Assembly: GCA_930367205.1 (NCBI GenBank)
Contig: OV884011.1
Coordinates: forward strand, 120,587,866-120,651,865
Length of the DNA stretch: 64,000 nucleotides
Direction: 5' to 3'
Source of the DNA: Acanthosoma haemorrhoidale
Taxonomy: Eukaryota; Arthropoda; Insecta; Hemiptera; Acanthosomatidae
Below the pieces are notes generated by a model. The model was not told where the DNA came from. It was given only the letters and a program-made list of their open reading frames with translations, and searched no databases. The position numbers were made by a program, and so were the translations under genes. Positions 48,202 through 57,784 of the stretch are shown here, in pieces. Position 1 is the first letter of the stretch, and each line of letters begins with the position of its first letter.

Positions 48202-48480
48202 CGCTGGACCTTATCAGAAATTAACAGTATGAATGGGGCCGGTAGAGATGAGTAGGCAATGGTCATATCTGAGAAGAAATAACGGAACCGAGTGCCCTAC
48301 TCTGCCGCTGCCCCCTCCATTCCCTAGGGAGGGAGGGACTTTCTCCCTCATGGCGTTGGGAACAAAAACTCCCAAGAAGCCACATCCTCACACAGGATTC
48401 GTGTCACTAACCCTCACTTTTACACTACCTGGGTTTGTTTACAATACAAAACAACCTGTCGACTGATAACCTCCTTAACT
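48202..48480 (-). promoter_or_regulatory. 5' flank of DNAJC22, probable 5' UTR/promoter
   Basis: The sequence immediately upstream of the DNAJC22 start is GC-richer than the surroundings, with a C/G-rich stretch at 48300-48350 including CCCTAGGGAGGGAGGGA. No TATA box at a convincing distance is seen. The promoter role is inferred from position only. Confidence 0.35.
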
Positions 48481-48559
48481 GCGCAGACACCGATTTCAAA
48501 TTCTAGGATAAAATAAACAGTTATTACCAGTCATCCAAGAAACATTATTTTCCTGAGGA

Positions 48560-48715
48560 CTGAAATGTGGGATCTCCCATCAAAAGCAATCCATTTCTAT
48601 TAATTTGAATTTATTAAATTCACTATCCATTTGTGGACTTAAACCCAGTATCTTTCATAACATGAAGCAGTTATGCTAACCACTACCCATGGACGTGATG
48701 ACACTAACGAATAAT
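48560..48715 (-). repeat. tRNA-derived SINE
   Basis: On the minus strand GGGTAGTGGTTAGCATAACT (box A, about 48674-48693) is followed 25-30 bases on by CTGGGTTTAAGTCCAC (box B, about 48636-48651), both close to consensus. An unrelated body runs to about 48560. The acceptor stem is not paired, so it is a SINE or tRNA pseudogene, not a working tRNA. Confidence 0.55.
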
Positions 48716-50600
48716 AGTTAAGGAACTTCGTATGTGTTTCTCAAAAACTTCCTGATGATATTCTATTTGGTGATGCATATCACTAAAATGGAATTCTGTG
48801 CGAGAAACAGGATATTGTATTCTAGTTAATCAATAAAGTAGTAGATAAGTCATATTTAATTGATATTATTTAAAAAATTTATTTGTACATCGGTTTTTTT
48901 TTTTTTACATCGATCATGAACTAAATTTTATTCCCATGGAATAAATAAATGACGTTTAAAGTTAAAACACAATATTCAAAGTGCATTATCGTGGCATTCT
49001 GGGAATTTCTTATATAGTAAACGATTGTAAAAATAACTGGGTATTTGTTAAGCACGTTGTTTAAAACGTTTATTCGCTGTTAAACTATCTTGGTTTCTGA
49101 ATATTTCCATACCTTCAAATAAAACGAAAATCACAAATAACTAAATCATAAAAAATCTATCAAAAGCTTGGAACGAATTTAATACATTTTTATTGTTGTC
49201 TATCAAAACTTCTTTTTTTTTAATATTATTTTTTATTTATATTAATATGGTTGAAAGTATTTTGCATTACCACCTTTAATGTGTTCTTAATCGTAAAAAT
49301 CAGAACTTTAAATACTAAACATCATTTAAGATCTGGGGCTTGATATTGAGAATTCATAAAAGTCGGAGAAGTGAAACTGGACAATTTTTTTTCATGCTTA
49401 TGAAAAACATTTTTTTTTCATAGTTCCCGTTATTTAAAACCCAGTCAGATTCTATTCTATAACATATCAATAACATTTCCTGTATCGTTGAACCTACTGA
49501 CATACACTCATAATAATGATTCTTAAGAGGTACATAAATAAAAATCCCCCAATAGCCGAGGAGCAAGGTGATGAAAGTCGAAATCAATTAAAAATATCAA
49601 TTGAGGTTTTGTGAGTGACTCGCCACATAATATATAATTTGTAGCATTGTAGAATGGAGATAAGTAGAATAACTGTAGCTTGATATACTGTACAAACCAA
49701 TTAGTTTTAAGGGTATATATTGTTTGAACAAAACAGAAAAGCAATCGGGCCAAGTAGTGCGAAGTGGCGTGGGATGGACAAAATAGGGAGGGCATCGTAC
49801 AAACCCTTTTTGGTGGCAGAGAGTGCAGATCATGAAAACACCCTTCTTTACACCAGGTCGAGATCTGGTAGAAGCCCTCAGGAAATAGATGTGAAACAGA
49901 CACTTTCAGTTGACAAAGATGGCCATAAACACACTTCTTTACACGGGGTCGGAACACAGGAAGGTTGGAAGGAAACGTGGAGAGGAAAAAGAGTTTGAGA
50001 TCAGTTTTGGACCGAGAGGAAGGTGGAACGAATGCTGAGTTGAAAACAGATGAGAGGCGGCTTGACGGAAATTGATGGGCACTTAGCTAAGCTGACTGGC
50101 TTGCTTCAATCATTCAAAGATATCAGCCATGGGTAGAATTAAGTAAGAGACAATTTATATTAATATTTACCATTTAAGTCAAATATCCATCATTTTATTA
50201 TATTTTGTTTACTTTTCATTCATTGTAAATACATCACTTATCTTGTAGTAAATTCAATTATGCTGTACCTTTATTAAATTTCAATGTCTAAATTTCTTCG
50301 ATTGATCAACGTGAAATTTATCTTCGGTAAGTAATTAATTGGGACAAAAATCAAATCAGTTCAATATTAATCAAATTATTATTTTAATAAAACTTTACCC
50401 CAATACATGTACGCTCCCATTAACTCCAATGAATGGTAACCCAATTCAATTTAATTAAATACATTATTCGACTTGAGCGTAGAGGCGTGGTTCTCCGGAT
50501 AAAGTAGGTGAAAATATATATATATATATTGTTGTGGCCACCTCTTAATTAGGAATAATTAAAAGTTCCCCTCTTCTCGATTCATATTATACCTATCTAT
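48716..50600. other. Intergenic sequence, no gene seen
   Basis: AT-rich, except a balanced patch at 49700-50090 with overlapping short frames that match nothing. A (TA)n microsatellite lies at 50511-50529. Confidence 0.45.
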
Positions 50601-50624
50601 GTTTCCATATTTTGTTGTTAATAA

Positions 50625-51449
50625 ATGTCAAATTCCTTTACCCCCCTAAACTCGGCAGCTCAATCCGAGGCCAGCACATCTGCCACCCCCGCTGCCCCTA
50701 AATCGCCACCCCCTCTAATATTAGGTCGTATCAACAGCTACGACTTAACTAGATTATTGACGGAGAACAGTATGAGGAACTTTCGAATAGTACAAACTCA
50801 AAAGGACACGAAAGTCCTGTGCCACGCCGCCACCGACCAACAACGAACAGTAGCAGTAATAAGGGAATTAAATATCCCTTTCCATACGTTCCCCCCCCCC
50901 CCGCGGCACAAAACCCAACAAAAATGTATATCGATTGAGGCACTCTGACCATAACGGTGTGAAGACGGAGATCGAGCCGATCCTCGTAATCGGCGATCAT
51001 ACATTAACAGTGGCTATGATCAAACAGGTCGGACACATCAACAATGTGCTCTTCAGAGTGGGCACATTTCAATGTGCCTTAATTGCAAGGAGTATGGCCA
51101 CACTAGGCGGTACTGCTTTAAGCAGGCTAAGTGCGTGAGGTGTAGCGAGCCCCACGAAACTAAGGATTGCCCCAGGGACGCCTCGATTCCCCTGAAATGT
51201 GCCAATTGCGGGGGTAACCACGTCACCTCCTTTCAACAATGCCCCCACCGATTAAAGCTCCTACAAAAAAGCAGGCACATAACATTAAAGCCGGGCCGAG
51301 AAGGGCCACATACATGCCTGTCCCCCCTCCACCACGTATATATACCTCTCTGCCGATAGGCCGACACAGTGCAGCCCCCTTCAGGGGTGGGGCCAGGTAT
51401 GACCTGGCCGACTACAAACCAATGCCTAGTACCCCTAGACTCCACCATA
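50625..51449 (+). pseudogene. X-element/Jockey-type ORF1 (gag-like), frameshifted
   Basis: The start at 50625 gives a proline/alanine-rich N-terminus. The following part resembles the PRE_C2HC region of insect non-LTR nucleic-acid-binding proteins (LNIPFHTFPPPP). CCHC-type zinc knuckles come next at 51072-51250: CLNCKEYGHTRRYC, CVRCSEPHETKDC and CANCGGNHVTSFQQC. The frame breaks at a run of C (50889-50901) and again before the knuckles, so three frames carry the pieces. This kind of protein coats the retrotransposon RNA. No ORF2 follows; the sequence passes directly into the 3' tail at 51450. Confidence 0.8.
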
Positions 51450-51655
51450 GGTAGACTCTCACCACCTTCCCGAACCCATCCGCCTCCTTTAGGCATCCCG
51501 CACCCCATATCCTTCTCATACATCCTTCAAATGGGACTCCCCTTAGTGAAAGGCACCCATCAATCCAAAATAATTTTCCTTTTATTTTTCCAACATCCTA
51601 TTTTTATAAGTTTGAGACCTATGGAAAAAAAAAAAAAATAATAAAATAGCATAAC
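51450..51655 (+). repeat. Non-LTR 3' UTR with poly(A), copy 1
   Basis: Shares about 190 bases with 62066-62246, from GGTAGACTCTCAC through CATCCTTCAAATGGG and CCCCTTAGTGAAAGGCAC to TTATAAGTTTGAGA. It then ends in an A-run (51625-51638) and AATAAAAT. The matching 3' end with an A-tail at two places defines one retrotransposon family. Confidence 0.75.
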
Positions 51656-52240
51656 GAACCGGACCGTCGCTTGGAACACTACTCTATCCTCTCTCTCTCT
51701 CTCTGCACTGGCGCTTGCTGCTCTACTGAAACCATGGTCTTCTCATTCAACTACCTCTGCATCTCTCTCTCCTAACCTCGCTATGTTTTAGTCCGGCGTT
51801 GTCAGACCCCACACCTTCCTAGTGGGAATCTCTGCCTTCGTCTCGCTAAAACTAGCACCTCCTTGGGAGAGACCTCTCCCTCGCGGACGACGGTTGCTGC
51901 AAATTTACCAAGCAGTGTCTTCCATGGCAATCCAGTCATGTTCACAGTGAGTGTGAATTCGTGGTCATTCCATGACCACATAAACTACCTATAAACCTAC
52001 CCTGTACCTCTTCTCCTGGACATAGTGCATTGTCGGGGCATACGCCTTCTAAAGATCTTATGGAATCAGATCAAAGCGAATTAGGCCGACTAGGCCGGCT
52101 GCTAGGGTGAAAGACCACCGGTCCGCCCGCTCTATCTCTTTCTGGGCGCTCGCCGGGCGGTGGCTAAGAGGTTGTAGTGACCCTAGCCCGCGGCGGGCGT
52201 CTCCTCCCCACTTTGGGGATACTCAGTTAACCTGAGCCCG
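51656..52240 (+). repeat. LTR-like dispersed repeat, copy D (diverged)
   Basis: The part at 51990-52080 (CCTGTACCTCTTCTCCTGGA, GTGCATTGTCGGGGCATA, then ATGGAATCAGAT) is a clear relative of the end of LTR-like copies A-C. It lies behind a C/T-rich tract that includes (CT)n at 51690-51706. The upstream part diverges too far to align by eye. It is followed by a GC-rich stretch (52100-52230) of unknown identity. Confidence 0.45.
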
Positions 52241-52373
52241 ACATATATGTATCGATAGATAGATAGATATTTCCATTTATTTTTATGTATTTAAAATATA
52301 TTTGCCAGGAGAACGAACGTAGCAGAGCTGACTTGATAGGTTAGCAAACTGTGTTGAGTTTTTTCACGTTTCA

Positions 52374-52386
52374 TTGTTTTAACCAT
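52374..52386. repeat. LINE target-site duplication, left copy
   Basis: TTGTTTTAACCAT, identical to 57772-57784. It abuts the (ATT)n tail of the element. Confidence 0.88.
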
Positions 52387-52412
52387 TATTATTATTATTA
52401 TTATTATTATTT
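52387..52412 (-). repeat. LINE 3' tail, (AAT)n microsatellite
   Basis: Read as ATT repeats on the plus strand, directly against the target duplication. Such simple tails are made during target-primed reverse transcription in I-type elements. Confidence 0.8.
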
Positions 52413-52475
52413 TGTTCCGGCATTTGTGCACCGCGGCCTCAGTGAGACCTATTGTGCGCCGTCCATGTCCCTGTC

Positions 52476-55400
52476 CTATATATGTGACAGGCCCACGGCC
52501 CTTGCAAATCTGAGGATACCGAATGGATCGATCAGTTCACATAGTTTGGGGTCTACAATGCGATCACTACCAAAGTGAAGGTATCGCCTTCTAGCTAGGT
52601 TATCACAGTCACATATTATATGACGTGCCGTTTCTCCCTCTTTCTTGCAGAATCTGCAGATTGGTGATCCAACTATCCCCAAATTAAAGAGGTGTTTATT
52701 TAACCGACAGTGACCTGTATAGAGTCCTGTCACACTTTTGAGTGTCCACCTGTCCATTGATAGAAGTGCTGAGCTTCTTCTCTTACAGGGTCCATCAAGA
52801 AACAGTTTCGAGTGTTCCTGTTTCTTAGTTTCTCTCCAAGAGAGTCTTGCCCTGTCCTCTAAAGCTAATTTTATACGCCTTTTAGCGTAGCTGAGGCTGA
52901 TACCACATATGGGTTCAGGTGCAAGAGGTGTCTGTTCTGAGCCCACCCTTGCAAGGCCATCTGCCTTCTCATTGCCTGTGATGCCTGTGTGTCCTGGCAC
53001 CCAGTCGATTCTAACCTTATTGGCTAGCGAGAGTGTGTTCAGGTTGTTTTTGCACTCCTCAACCAAATAAGATCTGGTCGTATAGCTTCTCAGGGCGCCA
53101 ATTGCAGCCTGGCTATCCGTGAAAATTGTGATCAGTCTGTTTCTTACACCCTCCCCAATTAAGATTTGGGTACAGACATTGATCGCCATCACTTCGGCCT
53201 GAAAGACCGAGGTGTGTCTACCTAAAGGAATAGAAATCCCAGATTCTGGTTTATCTTTCCTCCATATGCCGGCCCCTGATCCGTTTTCTGTTAGTGAGCC
53301 GTCTGTATAGCAATTAATCCCATTACACAGTTTATGTGGTTTGGTCTTTGTGTTTACCGCACAGTATAAGACGTCTGTGTGTTTCTTAACTTGTAGGTCA
53401 GAGTGCATTGACAGCACCTCGTCCTCATCAATTCTTCTGAACAAGTTCCCATGCCCCATGTGAGTCATGACTTTGGATCTTGTTCCTGATTTCGCAAGTC
53501 TGTAAGCCACGTTCAAGGCTTGCGCTTCTACTTCTATGTGCAGTGGATTCAAGTTCAATAAGACTTCCATTGCAGCAGTAGGAGTTGTACTCATGGCACC
53601 AGTAATCATGAGACATGAGAGCCTCTGTAATTTGCCAAGCAAAGTTTTATTTTTACTAATGCTACCTCTGTGCCACCACACCATAGAGGCATAGAGCACC
53701 ATTGGTCTCACTGCTGCGGTATATAGCCAGAATAACATTCTGGGTTGTAGTCCCCAGGTCCTACCCACAGCCCTTTTACATGCATAGAGGCATCGAAGTG
53801 CCTTCATAGTAGTATTCCTGATGTGTTTGGACCAGTCCAATTTACTATCCAGAGTAACCCCTAGATGCTTTACCTCACTACAAATGCTTACCTGTGTCCC
53901 CCCTATATAGGGTGGTCTAACTATAGCATTTCTTTTGTTAGTGAAGATACAGAGATTTATCTTCTGGGGATTGATTCCTAAACCATTCTTTTCACACCAA
54001 TCCCTCAAAAGATCCATCGATGCGGAAAGCAACTCAGAAATGGTTTCTGAGAACTTGCCCCCTATGAGCACAGCAATGTCATCAGCATATCCCTGTGCGT
54101 AGAACCCTGCAGAGTTTAGGTTTGTTAACAATGAGTCAACGACCAAACACCACAGTAATGGAGATAACACCCCTCCCTGTGGACATCCTCCTACTGGCTT
54201 CATCCACAGTTTGGTTTGTCCCAATTGTGATTGTAAAATCCTATTCTCTAGCATGGTGTTTATCCAGCTAGAGGCTAAGGAACTAATCCCCTTTCTTTCT
54301 AAGGCCGATGCCATAGTGTTATAGGGTGTGCGATCAAAGGCACCTTCTATATCAACAAAGATGCCTACCATTATTTCTTTGTGAACTAGGGATCTCTCAA
54401 TCCTGGAAACCAGGTGGTGGAGAGCAATTTCACATGATTTTCCTGCCTGGTAAGCGAATTGAGCGCTATGGAGCGGTCGTTCTACCAGTATTCCATCCCT
54501 AATATGTCTGTCTATGACCTTTTCCAAGGTCTTCATCAAAAAAGAAGTCAGACATATTGGTCTGTAGGACTTGGGTTCGTCATAGGACTCTTTCCCAGGT
54601 TTTGGTATGTAACACACTTTTGCCATCCTCCAGCTTACTGGAATATAGCTCAGTGCCAAGCTTCCCTTTAACAAGGTAAGTATAAGGGGCCTAATTACTG
54701 GTAGGCCTTTTTGTAGCAAGGCTGGGAAAATCCCATCAGTACCAGGTGATTTGAAGGGAGCAAAAGAATTGATTGCCCACTCCACTCTTGCAGAATTGAC
54801 AATTTTATTTGCTTCTGCCCAGTTACCCTTGCAACCAGTGTGTTCACAGTTGGTAGGGTCATTATTAATCGTATCCATCAGTCCGCAGCCAGGAAAATGC
54901 GCGCGCGCCAGGGCACCGAGGGTTCCCTCCTCAGAATCCGTATAGCCCCCTCCCACCCTGACGGAGCCCAATACTCCCCTGTCAGACTGCTTGGATAAGA
55001 TCCTATTTACTCTAAACATGGAAGTTGTATCGTTTATTTCGCTACAAAATTTCTTCCACGCCCTTCTTTTAGCCTTTCTGACTTCTTTGTTATAATCAGT
55101 GAGTGCACGTTTATAAGTGTCCCATCTGCCTGATCTTTTGGCCGCGTTAAAGAGTTTACGTGTAAGAGCTCTTAACTTGCCAAGTTTATTGTTCCACCAG
55201 GGACAGTTCCTGTTGGATCTAACATTACATACAGTGTTATTATCAGTGTATGACTTAATTATTGCCTCAGTCAATGTTGAGTTTAAATGTTCCAAATGCC
55301 AGTTGCTACTCACCACTCTAGGACAGCATTTGACCTCCTCCTCAAGCTGTGTATAGTAGGTTTCCCAGTTTGTAAGTTTGGGATTCCTATACACAGCTTC

Positions 55401-56075
55401 GGACGTGATGTTACCACTTAGATCAAATCTAATGTATCTATGATCTGAGCATGACTCTTCTTCAGAGACGTGCCAGCCTTTAACCCTTAGGCTTATAGTG
55501 CGTGTGCTAAGGGTTATGTCAATGACCTCAGATCTGATTCTATTGTTAAAAGTGGCAATATTGCCTCTGTTTAGAATGTCTAGGTCATTACTAGTTATGT
55601 ACTCTACTAAACACTCACCTCTCTGGTTGTTGTTCTTGCTCCCCCAGAGCTGATGGTGAGCGTTCGCGTCAAGCGATGCTATAAGCTCGCCCCTTAGGCC
55701 AGTCCCTTCCGTTAGCTTACTAAGTGCCTCGGTCGGGACTTCTTCTTCATATGGGAGGTAGACAGATGCAATCGTCAACCTCCCACCTTGATTTCCCTCG
55801 CTAAGGGCCATTTGAGCTGCTGCTAAATCTCTAGAACAATATTGCCATAGAGGCAGCATTTTAAGACTGCTCTTATGCAGGATACAGGCTCTGGCACGCG
55901 TGGGTACAGAAATAATCTCATACCCACGCATCGCCAGCCCCCCCATCCTGCCCTTATACAGGTAAGGTTCTTGTATTAGAATGATATCAATATCCTTACC
56001 TCTCACATACTGCTGCAGAACACCACATGCTGCAATACAGTGGTGCAGATTAATTTGCAGCAGCCTTACCACCAT
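52476..56075 (-). CDS. LINE ORF2: endonuclease, reverse transcriptase, RNase H
   Basis: A 1199-residue polyprotein that copies the element's RNA into chromosomal nicks. Residues 1-230 form an exonuclease-endonuclease-phosphatase fold with IQEPY, ASVYLP, DANAHHQLWG and SDHRYIRF. The reverse transcriptase spans about 480-760, with KVCYIPKPGK, SYRPICLTS, FVDIEGAFD, GCPQGGVLSP and the catalytic GYADDIAVL. RNase H is at about 930-1060, with CYTDGS, QAEVMAINVC, TDSQAA and WVPGHTGITGNEKAD, so its acidic residues and the histidine are all present. A C-terminal CRFCKKEGETARHIIC zinc-binding motif follows. There are no stops or shifts. The start ATG lies two bases after the ORF1 stop (TGATCATG), suggesting coupled reinitiation. 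All catalytic residues visible here are intact. Confidence 0.93.
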   Translation of the reverse strand: MVVRLLQINLHHCIAACGVLQQYVRGKDIDIILIQEPYLYKGRMGGLAMRGYEIISVPTRARACILHKSSLKMLPLWQYCSRDLAAAQMALSEGNQGGRLTIASVYLPYEEEVPTEALSKLTEGTGLRGELIASLDANAHHQLWGSKNNNQRGECLVEYITSNDLDILNRGNIATFNNRIRSEVIDITLSTRTISLRVKGWHVSEEESCSDHRYIRFDLSGNITSEAVYRNPKLTNWETYYTQLEEEVKCCPRVVSSNWHLEHLNSTLTEAIIKSYTDNNTVCNVRSNRNCPWWNNKLGKLRALTRKLFNAAKRSGRWDTYKRALTDYNKEVRKAKRRAWKKFCSEINDTTSMFRVNRILSKQSDRGVLGSVRVGGGYTDSEEGTLGALARAHFPGCGLMDTINNDPTNCEHTGCKGNWAEANKIVNSARVEWAINSFAPFKSPGTDGIFPALLQKGLPVIRPLILTLLKGSLALSYIPVSWRMAKVCYIPKPGKESYDEPKSYRPICLTSFLMKTLEKVIDRHIRDGILVERPLHSAQFAYQAGKSCEIALHHLVSRIERSLVHKEIMVGIFVDIEGAFDRTPYNTMASALERKGISSLASSWINTMLENRILQSQLGQTKLWMKPVGGCPQGGVLSPLLWCLVVDSLLTNLNSAGFYAQGYADDIAVLIGGKFSETISELLSASMDLLRDWCEKNGLGINPQKINLCIFTNKRNAIVRPPYIGGTQVSICSEVKHLGVTLDSKLDWSKHIRNTTMKALRCLYACKRAVGRTWGLQPRMLFWLYTAAVRPMVLYASMVWWHRGSISKNKTLLGKLQRLSCLMITGAMSTTPTAAMEVLLNLNPLHIEVEAQALNVAYRLAKSGTRSKVMTHMGHGNLFRRIDEDEVLSMHSDLQVKKHTDVLYCAVNTKTKPHKLCNGINCYTDGSLTENGSGAGIWRKDKPESGISIPLGRHTSVFQAEVMAINVCTQILIGEGVRNRLITIFTDSQAAIGALRSYTTRSYLVEECKNNLNTLSLANKVRIDWVPGHTGITGNEKADGLARVGSEQTPLAPEPICGISLSYAKRRIKLALEDRARLSWRETKKQEHSKLFLDGPCKRRSSALLSMDRWTLKSVTGLYTGHCRLNKHLFNLGIVGSPICRFCKKEGETARHIICDCDNLARRRYLHFGSDRIVDPKLCELIDPFGILRFARAVGLSHI

Positions 56076-56077
56076 GA

Positions 56078-57352
56078 TCAGTGCCCGCCGGCCCCCGGAG
56101 GGCCACCCCGAGGCGGACGCCGGGAGACAGCGCCAAACCCAGGCCTCCCCATCACAGAGGGCCCAGACCCAGCGCGCCCCCCAGCCCCCGCCGCGGGGCC
56201 ACCCCCCGCAGCCGCCATAGTCATCGCCTTGGGGCCATCCTTTGGAGTTGGCAAATTCGTCGTAGCGATCCCCTTCGACTCCTTCACCTCGGGATCGCTC
56301 CTTGCCTCCTCCACCTTATCAGCCGCCTTCCTCTCCTGTACTGCTTTCAGCGGCTTCTTCTTACCCAATACCCTGAGAGCGACCTTAGTGAACCCATAGT
56401 TCAGCTTAAGCTTCCGCTTCTCAAGGTATTCCATGCTAGTCTCTGGGGCAGACAGGATCGCAAAGAAGCCATGCTTCTCCACCTTGGTGCCCAGGAGTCT
56501 CCATAATCCAATATCAGGTACCCTAGAGTTTTGGGTCCTGATCCTCTTCATGAAATAACCTTCCAGAGGCATTTCTCCTGTAATGAAGGTTCCTACCTTC
56601 ACGGTTTTATGAAGCTCCTCCACCTTTCCTACGCGGAGCTCCAGATCCCCACTCATGTTAAAATTGGGTACTATAATCGACAACCAGTCCTTGGTCTCCT
56701 GGTTGTCGCAGATTATGACACAGGCTCCCACATGTGGGTAAATTCCGCTGAATTCAGCCTGTGTCCCTTTCTCTTCTTCCAGCTGATCGACAAATTTCAT
56801 CAGCTGGCCCTTCATCTCCTCGCAATTCTCCTTCGTCAGCTGAGTGGACGGATATCCACTAGGGATAATCGCCACCCTGCTTCCTCCGGCAGCAATCGCG
56901 TAGGATGCAATGCTAGTATCCCCACCCCTATGACTCTTTGCCGTAGGCGCAGAGGTACCGGGTGAGGACCTAATCCTTTTCTCTGGAGCGCACCCAGACC
57001 CTGCCATATTCCCGGACCCCGAAGGTCCTGGACGTCCGGCCGGATCCTCAGGTGGCCCTCCAGCCAACATTGCCCTCCTCCACTTCTTCCTCTGGGCTCC
57101 AGAGAACTTGTGCTTGGAGGTCTCGCCTGCATCCTTGGATGCAGCGTCCCTACCAGGCGCCAAGCTTTCTGGCTCCATTACCAGTCCACTTGCCTCCTCT
57201 ACAAGCGTCGCAAGCGAGCTCATAGAGGCTTCATCGTCCACTACCTCAGCGCCAAGGTCCATTGAAGGCCCCTGGGCTGAGTCCTCTCCGCTGATCATGC
57301 TGACCAGCTCCTCCATGTCTTCATTATTATTTTTATTATTACTTTTACTCAT
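56078..57352 (-). CDS. LINE ORF1 with DUF4780-like domain
   Basis: The first ATG of the frame, at 57352, gives 424 residues; the frame is open further upstream but only with non-ATG codons. Residues 1-150 are acidic then low-complexity and probably disordered (N-terminal NNKNNNEDMEE; GPSGSG region). A globular domain at about 170-370 resembles DUF4780, often found in insect non-LTR proteins (PSTQLTKENCEEMKGQLM, VPDIGLWRLLGTKVEKHGF). The last 60 residues are rich in G, A and P. No CCHC zinc knuckles are seen, unlike ORF1 of Jockey-like elements. It probably binds the element RNA as a nucleocapsid-like protein. The stop TGA nearly overlaps the ORF2 start. Confidence 0.85.
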   Translation of the reverse strand: MSKSNNKNNNEDMEELVSMISGEDSAQGPSMDLGAEVVDDEASMSSLATLVEEASGLVMEPESLAPGRDAASKDAGETSKHKFSGAQRKKWRRAMLAGGPPEDPAGRPGPSGSGNMAGSGCAPEKRIRSSPGTSAPTAKSHRGGDTSIASYAIAAGGSRVAIIPSGYPSTQLTKENCEEMKGQLMKFVDQLEEEKGTQAEFSGIYPHVGACVIICDNQETKDWLSIIVPNFNMSGDLELRVGKVEELHKTVKVGTFITGEMPLEGYFMKRIRTQNSRVPDIGLWRLLGTKVEKHGFFAILSAPETSMEYLEKRKLKLNYGFTKVALRVLGKKKPLKAVQERKAADKVEEARSDPEVKESKGIATTNLPTPKDGPKAMTMAAAGGGPAAGAGGRAGSGPSVMGRPGFGAVSRRPPRGGPPGAGGH

Positions 57353-57771
57353 TTTGTTCCCACGAAAGCGGGGGAAGTTACTCTGCAGGTACTGCCCCCT
57401 CTCCCTGCAGAGGGCATTTAATACAATGGGGTGCGCCTGGTGCCCCAAGGGGGTCGATTAAAGACAGTGCATTTTTATACACCCCCTGCCATTCAGCCAC
57501 AGCTCGAGCTCCTCTACACTTGGCTTGGGTGTTAAGGAGATCTCCACCTGGATTTCATGGGGAGATCCCGCCTCTGTCGTCCGCGAGTCCATCGGACTCC
57601 CCAGGGGGTACCACGTGGAGGTGACAGTAGGCGTTGGTAGGGATAGGTCAGACTGGGAGTTCACAAGCAGTGAGTAGGGCACTATTGCTTGATTCCTCCG
57701 CTACGAGTAAAGGAGACCCCCGCACCTGTCTCCCTCTCTAGTCTTTCCATTACCCTACCCATTTACCCCCC
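57353..57771 (-). promoter_or_regulatory. LINE 5' leader, presumed internal promoter
   Basis: About 420 bases between the 5' target duplication and the ORF1 ATG, more GC-rich than the flanks. Elements of this kind carry an internal polymerase II promoter here; that is inferred from the family and no core motif is claimed. Confidence 0.5.
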
Positions 57772-57784
57772 TTGTTTTAACCAT
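57772..57784. repeat. LINE target-site duplication, right copy
   Basis: A second exact copy of TTGTTTTAACCAT at the 5' end of the element. Confidence 0.88.

Larger units (their letters stand above)
52387..57771 (-). mobile_element. Full-length I/LOA-type non-LTR retrotransposon
   Basis: The element is about 5385 bases, oriented right to left, and flanked by an exact 13-base target duplication. From 5' to 3' it has a roughly 420-base leader, ORF1 (57352-56078), ORF2 (56075-52476), a short 3' UTR of about 60 bases and a trinucleotide (AAT)n tail (52412-52387). A trinucleotide tail, RNase H in ORF2 and an apurinic-type endonuclease are features of the I superfamily, including I and LOA. Both frames are open throughout, so this could be an active master copy. 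Confidence 0.9.

Noticed and set aside
49523..49957. 144-codon open frame on the minus strand
   Set aside because: No family resemblance; the opposite strand and a second frame are open over much of the same region, which suggests composition and not selection.
56531..57461. Several plus-strand frames over 100 codons across the LINE
   Set aside because: They are antisense shadows of ORF1, which has clear domain resemblance.
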